Shown: in pieces, positions 22,093 through 33,837 of the stretch
Numbering within the stretch: position 1 is the first letter of the stretch
Layout of the letters: each line of letters begins with the position of its first letter
Source: Flaccisagitta enflata
Lineage: Eukaryota; Chaetognatha; Sagittoidea; Aphragmophora
Assembly: GCA_965153355.1 (NCBI GenBank)
Contig: OZ231126.1
Coordinates: 8,866,001 to 8,930,000, forward strand
DNA: 64,000 bases
Direction: 5' to 3'
The notes under the pieces: model-generated
Database searches by the model: none
What the model was told of the DNA's origin: nothing
Seen by the model: the letters and a program-made list of their open reading frames with translations, nothing else
Program-made: the position numbers and the translations under genes

Positions 22093-22390
22093 GAAAGGAG
22101 AGAGAAAAGATAGAGGACTACAATATCATCGCAGATGGGTGGGCAGGGGCGCACAGCCCCCTTTCCACTGCCCCCATCCGTAATCCCATTCCACAACCCC
22201 CATCCAAGCCCACACACACACACAAACGGTATCTAAAAATTTCACACTTTCCAACCCAAGTGTAATTGATGAACCAATGGGCTAACGTGCTGACAGATTG
22301 ACTGATGGACCAACGGACGAACAGAGCCTTTTATAGAGTCGCTAGCCGCGACTTGAAAGTGAAACTGAGATAAAAAGAAAAGGAACCAGG

Positions 22391-23135
22391 AAACCAAGGA
22401 TCGTATATGGTCAGTCGCACTTGTTGCCCTACTCAATAACTGTGGCAAAGTACTAGTGCAGGAGAAAAGCAGTGGCCAGCGTTTTTCTTGGGAGAAAAGG
22501 ATGGAGGTTGAAATGTATTCAAGAGGCTAATTTTTAGCGACTTAAAGATCCTAACACAGCACTGTTGGTAAAAGCTCTTCTTCAAGTCAGAGAGGACTGA
22601 TTTAAGGTCTTAGAGAGGTTGTTTCAGGAATGACAAAAACTGGCTTAAGGTCTATCAGGCTTGATTTTGGCAAGAGGGGCTGATCTCAAGTATCAGGCGA
22701 GGGTTACAATTTTAGGCATTGAAGGGCTGATTTTTTAAGTCCATAATGGTTTGTATCTGGTGAGAGAGGGCTGATTTCAGGTCTAAGAAGGCGGATCTTA
22801 ACATAAGACTGAGAGGGCGGATTCCAGGCCTCAGGGGGCAATGGGAGGGGGAGGGGAAGGATGGACAAGTAGACGGACTTATATTCACTCCAAAAAGGAA
22901 AATAGTCGCAAAAGCGTTAGATGGTCAACAGTACCCGTGCTCTGCTTAAGTAGGTTGTGCTTGGAGTTGAGGGAGGAGCAGGGCAGCGACCCCGAAGGAG
23001 TCGATGACCTATGCTTTCACACATATGGGGAATTTTCTCTTCCTCCTCCTTCTCCTCCGTACGCCCCCCGCCTCATATCCTAGCCTCAAGCATAAGTCAT
23101 CGACCCCTTCGGGACCGCTGCCCAAAAGGAAAGAA
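22391..23135. mobile_element. Family B fold-back elements, two adjoining copies
   Basis: The first copy starts CCAAGGATCGTATATGGTCA and carries degenerate GAGAGGGCTGATTT-like minisatellite units (22540-22840). The second runs from AATAGTCGCAAAAGCGTTAG (22903) through GCAGGGCAGCGACCCCGAAG to its inverted arm GTCATCGACCCCTTCGGGAC-CGCTGCCC at 23095-23125. The second shares its ends with the copy at 61349-62040. Confidence 0.75.
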
Positions 23136-23550
23136 AAGGAATGAGAAGAAGAGAAGCAGAAAGGTTAAAAAAACTGTAAAGCAGAAGCAAAGAAAAAAAA
23201 ACTTCATCGGAGAAAAAAGACGGTGATGAAAAATTGTTAATGAGAAATGACACTTTGCTTCAAGTTCCGGCCGATTGCCTTATGCTATTTTTGTTATTAT
23301 GTCGTGACGATTATTTTCACATCATCAATTAGCCAAGCAAAGCAAAAGAAATCAGTCTAAAGGAAAACATCATCTATTCTTAACGCGTGAGCTTTCTTTC
23401 GGCTAAAGCTTTGTCGATTTGTCGGCATGTGAGTGTGTGAGTGGATCTGTCATGAGAGTGTGCAATGTGACTGAGTGACCATGTGTGCGGCTGTGCGCTT
23501 GTAAAGGCATGAAGGATGTTAACGTTCGACGTTCAAAAGCGGTTGGTTTG
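23136..23550. other. No gene recognised
   Basis: A-rich then mixed intronic sequence with short GTGAGTGTG words. Confidence 0.4.
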
Positions 23551-23564
23551 GCGCCACTGTCATT

Positions 23565-25000
23565 AGTTCAACCTCTGCCTCTGCCTCTGCCTCTGCCTCT
23601 GCCTGTTCCATTGTCTCCGCATGTGCCTCAGCCATCGGCTCAACCTCTGCCTGTTTAATTGCCTGTATCTGTGCCTTTGCCTGTTCCATTTTCAATGCCA
23701 TAGTCTCTGTCTTTGACTCTGCCTCAGTCATTGGCTCAACCTCTGTTCGTAACTCTGTCTTTGCCTGATCTATTGTCTCTGCCTCTGCCTTTGCCTGTTG
23801 CATTGTCTTTGCCTTTGTCTATGCTTTTGCCTCTGCCTGATCTGTTGTCTCTGCCTCTGCCTTTGCCTGTTCCATTGTCTCTGCTTTTGAGTTTTGACTC
23901 TACCTCAGTCATTGGTTCAACCTCTGTTTGTACCTCTGCCATTGCCTACTCTATTGTCTATGCCTCTGCCTTTGCCTGATCTATTGTCTCTGCCTCTGCC
24001 TTTACCTGTTCCATTGTCTATGCTTTTGACTCTGCCTCAGTCAGAGTCATTGGCTCAAACTCTCTTTGTGACTCTGCCTTTGCCTGATCTATTGTCTATG
24101 CCTCTTCCTTTGCCTAATCTGTTGTCTGATCTATTGTCTATGCCTCCGCCTTTGCCTAATCTATTGTCTATGCCTCTGCCTTTGCTTGATCTATTGTCTG
24201 TGCTTTTGACTCTGCCTGATCTGTTGTCTATGCATCCGCCTTTGCCTGATCTATTGTCTCTGCTCAGGGTCCGACAAGATTTTTTGCTGCCTACGAGCAA
24301 AATTTTTCATCTGGGTCCTGTCTACAAAATTTATACATGATTCTTTTGTTGTATAATAGGAAACTATCAAAAACATATGCTTTCAATATTTTTTTGGCAA
24401 ATAAACTATCCTGACTCACATTTTTTGGTTTTATGCCTCATTATAGAACCTTTTTTTTTTCTTTTCCCCTCTCTCTTCTGCCTACAAAGTGGCTAGCTGC
24501 CTTGGAGCAATGCTCCTGTGCTCCCGCATTTTGTCGTACCCTGTCTCTGCTTCTGCCTTTGCCTGATCCATTGTCTATGCCTCCGCCTTTGCCTGATCTG
24601 TTGTCTATACCTCTGCCTTTGCCTGATCTATTGTCTCTGCTTCTGCCTTTGCCTGATCCATTGTCTATGCCTCCACCTTTGCCTGATCTGTTGTCTATAC
24701 CTCCGCCTTTGCCTGATCTATTGTCTCTGCTTCTGCCTTTGCCTGATCCATTGTCTATGCCTCCGCCTTTGCCTGATCTGTTGTCTATACCTCTGCCTTT
24801 GCTTGATCTATTGTCTCTGCCTCTTCCTTTGCCTGATCTGTTGTCTATGCCTCTGCCTTTGCCTGATCTGTTGTCTCTGCTTTCGCCTTTGTCTGATTTA
24901 TTGTCTATGCCTTTGCCTGATTGATTGTCTATGCCTCTGCCTTTGCTTGATCTCTTGTCTGTGCTTTTGACTCTGCCTCAATCATTGGCTCAAGCCTCAG
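23565..25000. repeat. 30-bp minisatellite (TCTGCCTTTGCCTGATCTAT-TGTCTCTGCC)
   Basis: More than 35 copies in two blocks (23565-24265 and 24535-25000) separated by a unique AT-rich insert. The period of 30 keeps several frames open (LPLPDLLSMP on plus) without any gene context. Confidence 0.92.
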
Positions 25001-25084
25001 GTGCGGTGTTCTTGCTTTTACTCGAAATCGTTCAAAAACTAAAGTCTTCCGTCTTTCCGTCTTTCATTGAAAAGGACGGTTCTT

Positions 25085-25318
25085 TTTTTAGTCGCGTGCA
25101 CGCGAATCTACAACCCGCTTTGTCCGTCGGTCGGTCGGTCGGTCGGTCGGTCGGTCGTTCGGTCGGTCGGTCGGTCGGTCGGTCTGTCACACTTTACTTT
25201 TTTTTATGATTTTATTTCTTGGACCTCACTGCTCCTGCCCACGTTATCTAGTGACCTCAAATATGGCCCCTGCCCACCCGCACGCGACTTCGGTAGCCGT
25301 GTATCCGGCCTTGTTTTT
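25085..25318 (+). mobile_element. Dispersed family A element
   Basis: TTAGTCGCGTGCACGCGAAT, CTACAACCCGCTTTGTCCG, twelve GGTC units, GTCACACTTTACTTTTTTT, GACCTCAAATATGGCCCCTG-CCCACCCGCACGCGACT and GTGTATCCGGCCTTGTT. This is the cleanest full copy together with 59054-59251. Confidence 0.85.
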
Positions 25319-26050
25319 CAATAATTAGTTATTTAAACGAGCATCATTTATCTTGTTTGACAGGAGGTGGTAGAATTTCTTATTTATCTTAAGTTATTTA
25401 AAGCTTTTTTACAAAGTTGAGAAATATTTCTAAATCTTTACCAGTGATTCTTTTTTTCATCGAAATTCTTTTTCATTATCGAGTACAAGGCAGAAAATTC
25501 TGTATATCCTAGATGTAACTCTCAGCGAATACTGAATTAATCAAGTTGCTATCATTTTCTTTTAAACACCCGCTACTGGAGAACAGTCAAAATTGTAGTC
25601 ATATTAGTAACAAAAAGCCAGGCCTGTATATTCTTGAGTTTCCCCCCCCCCCGGTGGGGGGGGGAAAAAATCAAAGGGTCTGGAGATGGGGAAGGAAATC
25701 AAAGGGGGAAAAAAGAGAAAAAAAGGAAATTTGGGGAAAATATAACTTTTTACAGTACCAAATCATAAAACTCAATTAGTAAAACACAATTTAACACTAT
25801 TTAAACCTTAACCACATAGTTTTATTGCTATATGGGGAAGAAAATCATGGATATAAAAACGCGTCGCGGGGAAGAAAATCAAAGGCAGGGGGGGGAAAAA
25901 AAATCAAAAGTCACTCAAGAATATACACCCCTGCAAAAAGCATAACTAATTTCCTAAGGAGATCTAATGGATCTAATGGATGATCATTCACTTGCGATGC
26001 CATTATTTTATTTTCAAACACCCGTTTTTTTCGATGCCACTTTTTTTTAA
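25319..26050. other. No gene recognised
   Basis: AT-rich intron sequence with a G/C homopolymer patch at 25640-25665 and repeated GGGGAAGAAAATCA words (25675-25915). Confidence 0.4.
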
Positions 26051-26053
26051 CAC

Positions 26054-26152
26054 CCGTTACTTACGATACCATCGCGGACAATCCCGTGAATGCGGTGCCC
26101 ACAATGAGTTACTTACGATGCCATCGTGGACAATCCCGTGAATGCGATGCCC
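26054..26152 (-). repeat. Duplicated donor edge of transporter exon 2
   Basis: The last ~40 coding bases and donor (GGATTGTCCACGATGGCATC|GTAAGTAAC on minus) are followed immediately by a second copy with four differences (…GCGATGGTATCGTAAGTAAC, donor near 26060). Both donors read GTAAGTAAC. Confidence 0.88.
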
Positions 26153-26554
26153 AGTAAGAATCTGAGGACGCAGTAAGAGGGCAGATTGGGGACCCAAAGC
26201 ACGAAGACGCCGACGAAAGCCGCCAAGAGACCGGAAGTCATCGCAGTCGCTCGTCGACCGAACTTGTCGGACAAATAACCGCAAAACGTGCAGCCGATGA
26301 TGCAGCCCACGAAGAAGAACACTTCCGTCAAGTTGACGAGATATTCCCGGTCGCAGATCAAATCCCACTCCAAGGCTAAAGACGTCGTGTTTGCGTACGA
26401 GGTGGATGGTTGAGAAAGGGACGATGATGAGGAAGGGGAGGAGGAGGAGGAGGAAGAAGAAGAAGAGTTTGTGGGATATTTTGTGGGGGTAATTATGTAT
26501 TCAACTACAGTCGTAGTAGTGTTTAAGTGTCCATTTGCGTCGTCTCCATTGGAA
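26117..26554 (-). CDS. SLC22-like transporter, exon 2 (extracellular loop, TM2-TM4)
   Basis: The acceptor CACCGCAG is followed by a glycosylatable Ser/Asn/Thr-rich loop (NTTTT, a run of 15 or so Ser, YANTTSLALEWDLICDREY) typical of the large first extracellular loop of SLC22 proteins. Helix 2 with the MFS signature GYLSDKFGRR follows, then helix 3 (AMTSGLLAAFVGVFVLWV) and helix 4 (LRFLLGIAFTGLSTMA). The donor GTAAGT at 26116 is phase 2 and matches exon 3 perfectly. The poly-Ser run is coded by a GAGGAGGAA-type microsatellite on the plus strand. Confidence 0.87.
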
Positions 26555-26790
26555 CTGCGGTGCACAAGATTCAATCAGAATTGGCACATTATTAACATTA
26601 AGACCACTTATACCATATTTATATGTATTTTTTTTTCTTCAGTTTTAGGCTTTTTGTGATGCATAAACAATATCACAGCATTTTTTGCCAAGTAGCCTAC
26701 CTTCTACGTTATTTTGAATGATACCCAATTTCTCATCTAAAGCTGTGATTTTTGACAAGAAATAAAGGCCTCTATACTAAAATTCAGTAC

Positions 26791-27400
26791 AGTTAAACCC
26801 CGCTCCAGCGGACAAGCTTCTAATTTGGAAAAAAGTCGAAGAGACGAAGTCCCTTCGGTCTTTTTGAGTCCTGCAGAGAAAAACGGATTTCCCTTTGTTT
26901 TATGAAGCGTTTGGGAAAGTTGATGCATTTTGGGGGCAGAACGAGACTACGCATGAAATTAATAGCTAAGAAAGAGCTAATTCTCCTCTTTCAGATGACG
27001 CCAAGCAGAATTCTGTGCGATCGATAGTTTTGGAGCTATGATTTTTTAAATCTTTTTTTATTTTTTCGCATTTTTCTCATTTTTCCCCAAAACGCGGAAT
27101 CGAGTTAATTGAAGTCTCTCTCTCTCTCTCTCTCTGGTCTGTCTGTCTCTGTCTGTCTGTCTCTCTCTCTGTCTCTCTCTCTCTCTCTCTCTCACTCTCT
27201 TTTTCTCTCTCATTTTCTCCAGCAGCATTTACGACTTTTTTCCTACGGCGATTATTGGTAAAATTTCGCCTAAATCAAACATTATTTTCGGTCCCTGTAG
27301 CCTATTTTCTTTTATTTCCTACATTAGCTATGATAGAACTCCGCCTATAACAGACAAAATTTGTGGGTCCCTTAAAATCCTTTGGAGCGGGATTCAACTG
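26791..27400. mobile_element. TA-flanked CAGT hairpin element, 610 bp
   Basis: CAGTTAAACCCCGCTCCAGC at the left and TTGGAGCGGGATTCAACTG at the right are inverted, with TA on both sides (26789-26790, 27401-27402). It contains a CT/CTGT microsatellite (27115-27215). It lies in the transporter's first intron, 48 bp from the exon 1 donor. Tc1/mariner-type termini; no coding frame. Confidence 0.75.
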
Positions 27401-27449
27401 TAGATAGAAAAAAATGATCAGGTCAGTAGTATGATTGAGTTTTGCGCAC

Positions 27450-27631
27450 CGAGTTTCGTAATTGTCGCAATTCAAGTCTTTGGGAATCCATGTTGCCATC
27501 GTGTTGCCCAAATAAAGGAACACATTTGAAAATCCGACTACAAAATGCAGGCAGAAGATTCCCAACGGAAACCAACCACAGATGCCCAATTCCAACAACA
27601 ATCCGTCCAAATATGCGCCGCCTTTCGCCAT
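27450..27631 (-). CDS. SLC22-like transporter, exon 1 (start and TM1)
   Basis: ATG at 27631 (context AAAAGATGG) opens MAKGGAYLDGLLLELGICG, then helix 1 (WFPLGIFCLHFVVGFSNVFL) and IPKDLNCDNYETR. SLC22 proteins usually start with a similar short acidic/hydrophobic stretch before helix 1. The donor I propose is CG|GTGCGC at 27449: phase 2, which matches exon 2, but a weak consensus, so the exact end is uncertain. With exons 2-4 the coding sequence totals 2211 nt, a multiple of three (736 residues). Confidence 0.72.
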
Positions 27632-27764
27632 CTTTTATACACTTATTTTCAGATTTTGGGTGTGTGTGTCTTTTTTCTATGATTGTTGTTACTATACTTT
27701 CTTTTGACAGCCTTTTTTTTCACATCGATTCACATGTGCGATTTTTCATTTACATTCACAACCT

Positions 27765-27782
27765 TTTTTTTTTTTTTTTTTT
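27765..27782. repeat. Poly-T tract
   Basis: Homopolymer T within otherwise AT-rich sequence at 27640-28050, where I see no gene. The SLC22-like promoter should lie here, but no element is recognisable. Confidence 0.6.
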
Positions 27783-28055
27783 AATTTCTTATTTTTTCTC
27801 CATCGTCGAACGTTTTTTGTCACCTTGTTCTTGTTCTTGTTTCTTTACCTCTTTTCGTTTTCGAGTTAGATTGTTTTTAGATGCGTGGTGATGCTTCCTT
27901 TAGTTGTGACTAGATCTAGATTTTGCTGTAATGCCATTATGGACGTCAGAATATCCGATGAATGAAAACAATGCATAGAACACCATTTCTGTTGCTGAGT
28001 GGTGCATGAGTTAATCCGGGGAAATAGTGCGCAGCGCCAAGCCTTTTAATCAAAA

Positions 28056-28130
28056 TTGATTAATTTCTTTATTGATTGATTGATTGATTGATTTTTTGGA
28101 TTGATTGAATGATTGATTGATTGATTGGTT

Positions 28131-28162
<32 letters not shown>

Positions 28163-28166
28163 TTTC
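28056..28166. repeat. (ATTG)n microsatellite
   Basis: Imperfect GATT/ATTG units. Confidence 0.93.
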
Positions 28167-28209
28167 ATAGCTTAATGCATTTTGACATTTTCATCGCTAC
28201 ATCACAGAC

Positions 28210-28844
<635 letters not shown>

Positions 28845-29039
28845 TATATCTTAACTGACATGAGACTAAACACCGTACATCTAGCTGCTTTGGATTCGTC
28901 AATGTTTTAATCCTTGCATTCAATTCAAATGATTACACTTATTTCATCGTCGTCTCTAATTACGTCACCGTCTTTGCCGTAGATGTTGTCTTAGTCATCG
29001 ATATGGTCATATGTATAATAGAATGTCTCTTTCAAAATT

Positions 29040-29390
29040 GTAATTGTCATTGTCATCAAAGAATTTTCGTCGTTGTCATCATCATTGTCATCGAATCGTT
29101 CTCGTCGCTGTCATGATAATTGTCATCAAATCGTTCTCGTCGTTGTCATCATCATTGTCATCGAATCGTTCTCGTCGTTGTCATGATAATTGTCATAATC
29201 GTTCTCGTCGTTGTCATCATCATTGTCATCAAGCCGCTCTCGCGGTCGGTCATTGTCATCATCATTGTCATCAAATCGATCTCGTCACTGTCATGATAAT
29301 TGTCATAATCATTCTCGTCGTTGTCATCATCATTGTCATCAAATCGTTCTCGTGGTCGGTCGTTGTCATCATCATTTTCATCGTTACGAT
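29040..29390. repeat. ~30-bp minisatellite CGTTGTCATCATCATTGTCA-TCGAATCGTTCT
   Basis: About eleven imperfect units; non-coding. Confidence 0.85.
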
Positions 29391-29605
29391 CTTCGATTGT
29401 TTTGTTCCTCGACCGCTGTTGGGCGTGCGGAGTTGTTTTCACTCTAATTAATTGCTTGATTTATAAAATGAGCGATAAAATTGAGCTTTGGCTTCGGGTT
29501 GGGTCTCGCAACTGATGCCGGGCTGCACTGTGGGACAGAATTGTTGATACTTTTGGTCCAAAATCTGCCGCACTTTAAGCAAAAATCAGTTGCACTATGG
29601 ATCAA

Positions 29606-29797
29606 CCTCGCCGGATACACGGCTACCGATGTTGCATGCGGGTGGGCAGGGGCCATATTTGAGGTCACTAGACCATTTGGGCAGGAAAAGTGCAGTGGGG
29701 TCAAAGGATTAAAATCATAAAAAAAGTAGAACGCGACCGACCGACCAATGGACGAACGGACAAAGCGGATTGTAGAGTCGTGTGCACGCGATTTAAA
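29606..29797 (-). mobile_element. Dispersed family A element
   Basis: GCCGGATACACGGCTACCGA, GCGGGTGGGCAGGGGCCATA, TTTGAGGTCACTAGA, GACCGACCGACCAATGG, AAAGCGGATTGTAGAGTCGT, GCACGCGATTTAAAA. It is inserted within a minisatellite block, which gives its boundaries. Confidence 0.85.
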
Positions 29798-30019
29798 ATC
29801 TTCACACTGTTGGTCAGACCAGCGATGTATGGCAGCTTGGAGTCTAGGGACTTCAAAGCCAATTCCAAATATGACAGCAAATCTAAGCACGACGGCTTTA
29901 TAACTGATTTGCCATACTAATCATCAACACATATCAACACATATCAATCAAGTTCATTTTGTTTTGTTAACTTATTTAATATTTTCCCCATAGGATTTGA
30001 TTCAACAAATTTGATTCTG

Positions 30020-30077
30020 TTGTGTTTATCTGTCTGTCTGCCTGTCTTTCTGTTAGTCTGTCTGTTTGTCTATCATC

Positions 30078-30148
<71 letters not shown>
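30020..30148. repeat. (CTGT)n and (CT)n microsatellite
   Basis: CTGT units followed by about 68 bp of CT. Confidence 0.96.
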
Positions 30149-30150
<2 letters not shown>

Positions 30151-30555
30151 TCTTTTTCTTCCTTTCTTCAAAATTTTTTCACAACACATTTTCAAGCCCG
30201 ACAAATTTTCAAGCCCGACAGCAGGGACGTCACGTGACGTCCCTGAAGTCCCTTGCCATACATCGCTGGACCGTCAGACCGTCAGACCGTCAGACCGTCA
30301 GACCCAGTTGTGCTTGGTGAGAAAAAAAAATCTTTCGTGCACTGTGGGCCAGAATCAGTTGTACATTAGGTCAAAAATCTTTTGCACTCTTGGTCAAACT
30401 CAGTTGAAATTTTGTTAAAAAAATCTTCCACACTATAGATAAGAATCAGTTGCACTATGGATCAAAAATCTTTTGCACTGTTGATCAGACCCCATAGTAC
30501 TTTGGGTGAAAAATTTTCCACACTGTGGGTCAGACTTGGTTGAACTTTAGTACCA

Positions 30556-31385
30556 ACGGTTAGGCACATTGGGGCTGTGATGCAACACCACTCTCAAACG
30601 CTTGAAAACGTTAGAATAGCAATAAATGCAAATGATAAGCACATGGCCCACATTGCCACCATCAAAGCAAGCATTCAGTAAGCCGAGCTAGCCGACAAAT
30701 TCATCACAAAACATATTTGAGCTGCCTTGCGCAATTGAGACAGCTGAACATGATGGGCATGATGGGCATGATGAGCATGATGGACATATATCAAATGAGC
30801 AGGATGGTAGAAATCACATCCTTAAGTGCCGTCTTGCTTGCCGGTGTCAACATCGTATCAGTTTTAAAATGATTAAATTCTCTTTCATGGTTTAAGGCTT
30901 ACATTTCCTCAAGATAGGCGACAAATCAAAAATCTGTTTTCATGATGATTGGACTAATATGCGTACAGAGTGTCTCTCTTTCAATTTTTGACTGCATAGT
31001 ACTGGCCTGACCCAAATTACAAAGCAAAAACAAAATTAAGAATGCTTTGGTTAAGTAAAGGGGAAAAAATAAAAATTTCTAATGTATCAGTGCAGGATAT
31101 GAACAACAGACTAAAGGGGGCCGTCTGCCCTTCCTTAATCACAAATTCTTCTTCCAATGTCAATGTTTCAAGAAATTATTTTCTCTTCTCTCCTTGTGCA
31201 TTATCACAGTGCTCATGTCAGGCGATCTACTCACTAGCCACAGACGCTAACTGCTTTCATGAATTTGTGCTTTAAAACTGATAGTTAGGGAGGCTAAAAA
31301 AGAGTTGATGAAAAAAATCGTCCATGAATTGCATCTTTACAGTGTATTTTCTTTCGATTTTTACTTTAATGAATGACAAAATGAT
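30556..31385. other. No gene recognised
   Basis: AT-rich, with a short run of GATGGGCAT words (30750-30790). No supported frame. Confidence 0.4.
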
Positions 31386-31387
31386 GG

Positions 31388-31672
31388 TAATTTTCTAGAC
31401 GTTCGCTAGCTTGACTGGGGCAACGTAGGTAGCTGAAATTTCTACTGAAGATAGAGAAGACATGAGACCTGGAACAAATTCCCAAAAAAACTACTAGCCA
31501 CTATATGGTTACATTTTACAGATTTCTTCTTGGATTTATTGTATGTAAAATAATGAAATTTAAATTTTTTTTACAGGTCTACCCTGGCCACATGTCTTGT
31601 CTATCTTCAGTAAAAATTTCAGCTTCCTCCGTTGCCCCAGTCAGGCTAGCGAGCGTCTGAAAAATTGCCTAT
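31388..31672. mobile_element. ~285-bp hairpin element
   Basis: ACGTTCGCTAGCTTGACTGG ... GGTAGCTGAAATTTCTACTG-AAGATAGA at the left is repeated inverted as TCTATCTTCAGTAAAAATTT-CAGC ... CCCCAGTCAGGCTAGCGAGC at the right. It lies just outside the next element. Confidence 0.75.
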
Positions 31673-32056
31673 ACTTGGGTTTTTTCAATTTTCTGAAATT
31701 TTTTGAAGGGGTTTCTTACACTAGTAGTCCATATCCGTTTACTGAATTTTGAAACTTTTTTTGCAAAAGTTCTAAAACACAACTTGATTATGTTGTATGG
31801 GCAAAAAACAAACTGACTAGAACAAATTTCAGGTCAATAGCTCGATTTCCCATAGAGGATAAATTCAAATTAAGGTTTTTACAATGAGCAGATTTTTCGC
31901 GCACTTGCATTTCAATCGATAGGAACGATATTCGAGTCTGATGTAACATGTAATTTAAGCAAAACGTGTTACATGAATCGGACCTAACTTTTATGACAAG
32001 GCTTCGCCTAGAAGAGAGGAAAACATAAAAAATCCTTTCTTTTCAATCAGAGACCT

Positions 32057-32085
32057 TCTTTCTCTCTCTCTGTCTCTCTATTGTG

Positions 32086-32181
<96 letters not shown>
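32057..32181. repeat. (CT)n microsatellite
   Basis: CT run immediately upstream of the element's protein gene; in-frame serine-leucine codons are probably not translated. Confidence 0.96.
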
Positions 32182-32184
<3 letters not shown>

Positions 32185-32196
32185 AAAAAGTCCAAC

Positions 32197-33478
32197 TCAT
32201 TCTGAGCTGAAAATCATTTTCCAGAATCTGTACAAGCAAATGATTACACCTGTTGAAGGACTCCGATTTAGCTCCATTGAAAGGCATGCTCTACCCGCGC
32301 TATCTGATGGATTTGCTAGAGAATACAAAAAAACATGGCTGACTTCTTTCCAAAAAAAGTTAGAGGAATTTGATGCAGACAAGTTGGAAAATGCCATGCA
32401 AACAGTGATGAAAATGCTCGCAAATTTCCTTTCAAGCCAGCGTGGCATTCAGTATGAGTTTGGCCCTGAGTACACAGAGTATCTTGCTCAAAAAGCTACA
32501 GGGACCTTAAAGCAGTCACACCTGAGACCACTTTCAGAGATTTTCTCTGATGAACAGCTTGACAAAATCCCCATTGACAAAGTTGGAGAAAATTACTTTG
32601 GAGAGTTGTCAGAGCAGCTCAGAAAAAAAGGTGGATCTGCATTTCGTGCTGTTGGGGAGCGCTTAGTTCTTAGCTCAAATGCTGACTTGGCCTTCTCAAA
32701 AGGGTTAAAGAAGATGCTTAGGGACAAGGAATTGAAGAAAAGGAAGAAGGAAATAGAGCAGCTCGATGCACAATGGTCAAAAGCCCAAAAAGATGTGGCA
32801 AGGGCTAAAATAGCAGTTTCTGATGCAGAAGCAGATATCTTAGCAAGAGAGCAAGCAAAAAAACAAGCAAATTTCTGACTACAGACGCAATGGAGAAAAG
32901 TTCAATTATGAAGCTCTTATGTCATCCCAGCAGATTTTGTCTTGTTCAAACAGTACAATCTTTCTTTCTCTCAAATGTACAAAAATCTCCTGGATCTTCA
33001 TGCTGTTGACCCGGCCAATCAAGAGACAGTCTCAAAAGCAGATATCTATGTTGCCACTGATGATCTTTCAGTCAATCCCTCACTCACTGCGTAAAAGACA
33101 AAGAAAAAAACTAGAGAAGCTCAAGTTGACACTTCAGAAACATCCCTGGTTGAAGCGGAATGGCCACCTCATGATGAAGAGTTTATTGTGTCATTAGAGG
33201 AGGATGGCTGGAGCATATGTTCGGTGCTTTCATTTTATGAAACTAGCAATTCCATAAAAGCTAAACAACTTAATCCCCTCAAGACAAGAGCCAAGGATGA
33301 TGTGGGAAAAACCTATTGGGTTTATTCTGATGAAGAAAATGTAGATACATATGAAGAAAAGCACATCCTCTCAGTCAGGCCCTCCTTGACACTTGCCAAA
33401 AACATCAAAAGGAAGGAGCCTGTTTTTGCATTACTCAATCGTGAGTTTATTGAAGCATTTTCATCCGACCTTTACTAA
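32197..33478 (+). pseudogene. Unrecognised coiled-coil protein gene, frame-disrupted
   Basis: Seen: a frame of about 227 codons (32197-32875) containing FGPEYTEYLAQKATGTLKQS, FRAVGERLVLSSNADLAFSK and a charged, heptad-like C-terminal part (KELKKRKKEIEQLDAQWSKA, AEADILAREQAKKQ) that should form a coiled coil. It stops at TGA 32876. Protein-like sequence continues one base out of frame (NGEKFNYEALMSSQQ), shifts again near 32943 (QYNLSFSQMYKNLLDLHAVD), meets TAA at 33092-33094, and goes on in frame to the final TAA (EEDGWSICSVLSFYET ... LNREFIEAFSSDLY). I read this as one ancestral protein of roughly 430 residues broken by two shifts and a stop, though an intron could hide one of them. I do not recognise the family. 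It may be the element's own protein or captured cargo. Confidence 0.6.
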
Positions 33479-33737
33479 AGGACAGGTTTCATGTTTTTTA
33501 ACCTGTTGTTGTCCTCATCCATACTCTCTGTAGCTCAAGGTTTTTGATACCCTAAATTTTTTACCCTCAAATTATGGAACAGATTGTTGTTTTGCCCAAT
33601 CAAAGTCATACAATGATTTAACTGTATCTCCAGAATCACTTCACCAATAATTTCGACATTGTTCTCTGTTTAAATTGTCTCTTTTTCAGTATCTTATGCT
33701 GTGTGTGCATTTTAATTTCAATACAATAATTTGTCCA

Positions 33738-33746
33738 GTCCAGAGA

Positions 33747-33835
<89 letters not shown>
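33738..33835. repeat. (GA)n microsatellite
   Basis: About 48 GA units. Confidence 0.98.

Positions 33836-33837
<2 letters not shown>

Larger units (their letters stand above)
29523..30555. repeat. ~65-bp minisatellite blocks split by inserted elements
   Basis: Units with CACTGTGGGTCAGA, CAGTTGCACTATGGATCAAA and ATCTTTTGCACT occur at 29523-29605, 29798-29830 and 30330-30555. A family A element (29606-29797) and a CT microsatellite (30081-30148) lie between the blocks. Confidence 0.7.

Noticed and set aside
23519-24970. Open frames over the 30-bp array (LPLPDLLSMP and EAEAE types)
   Set aside because: Repeat period is a multiple of three, so stops are absent by construction; no gene context.
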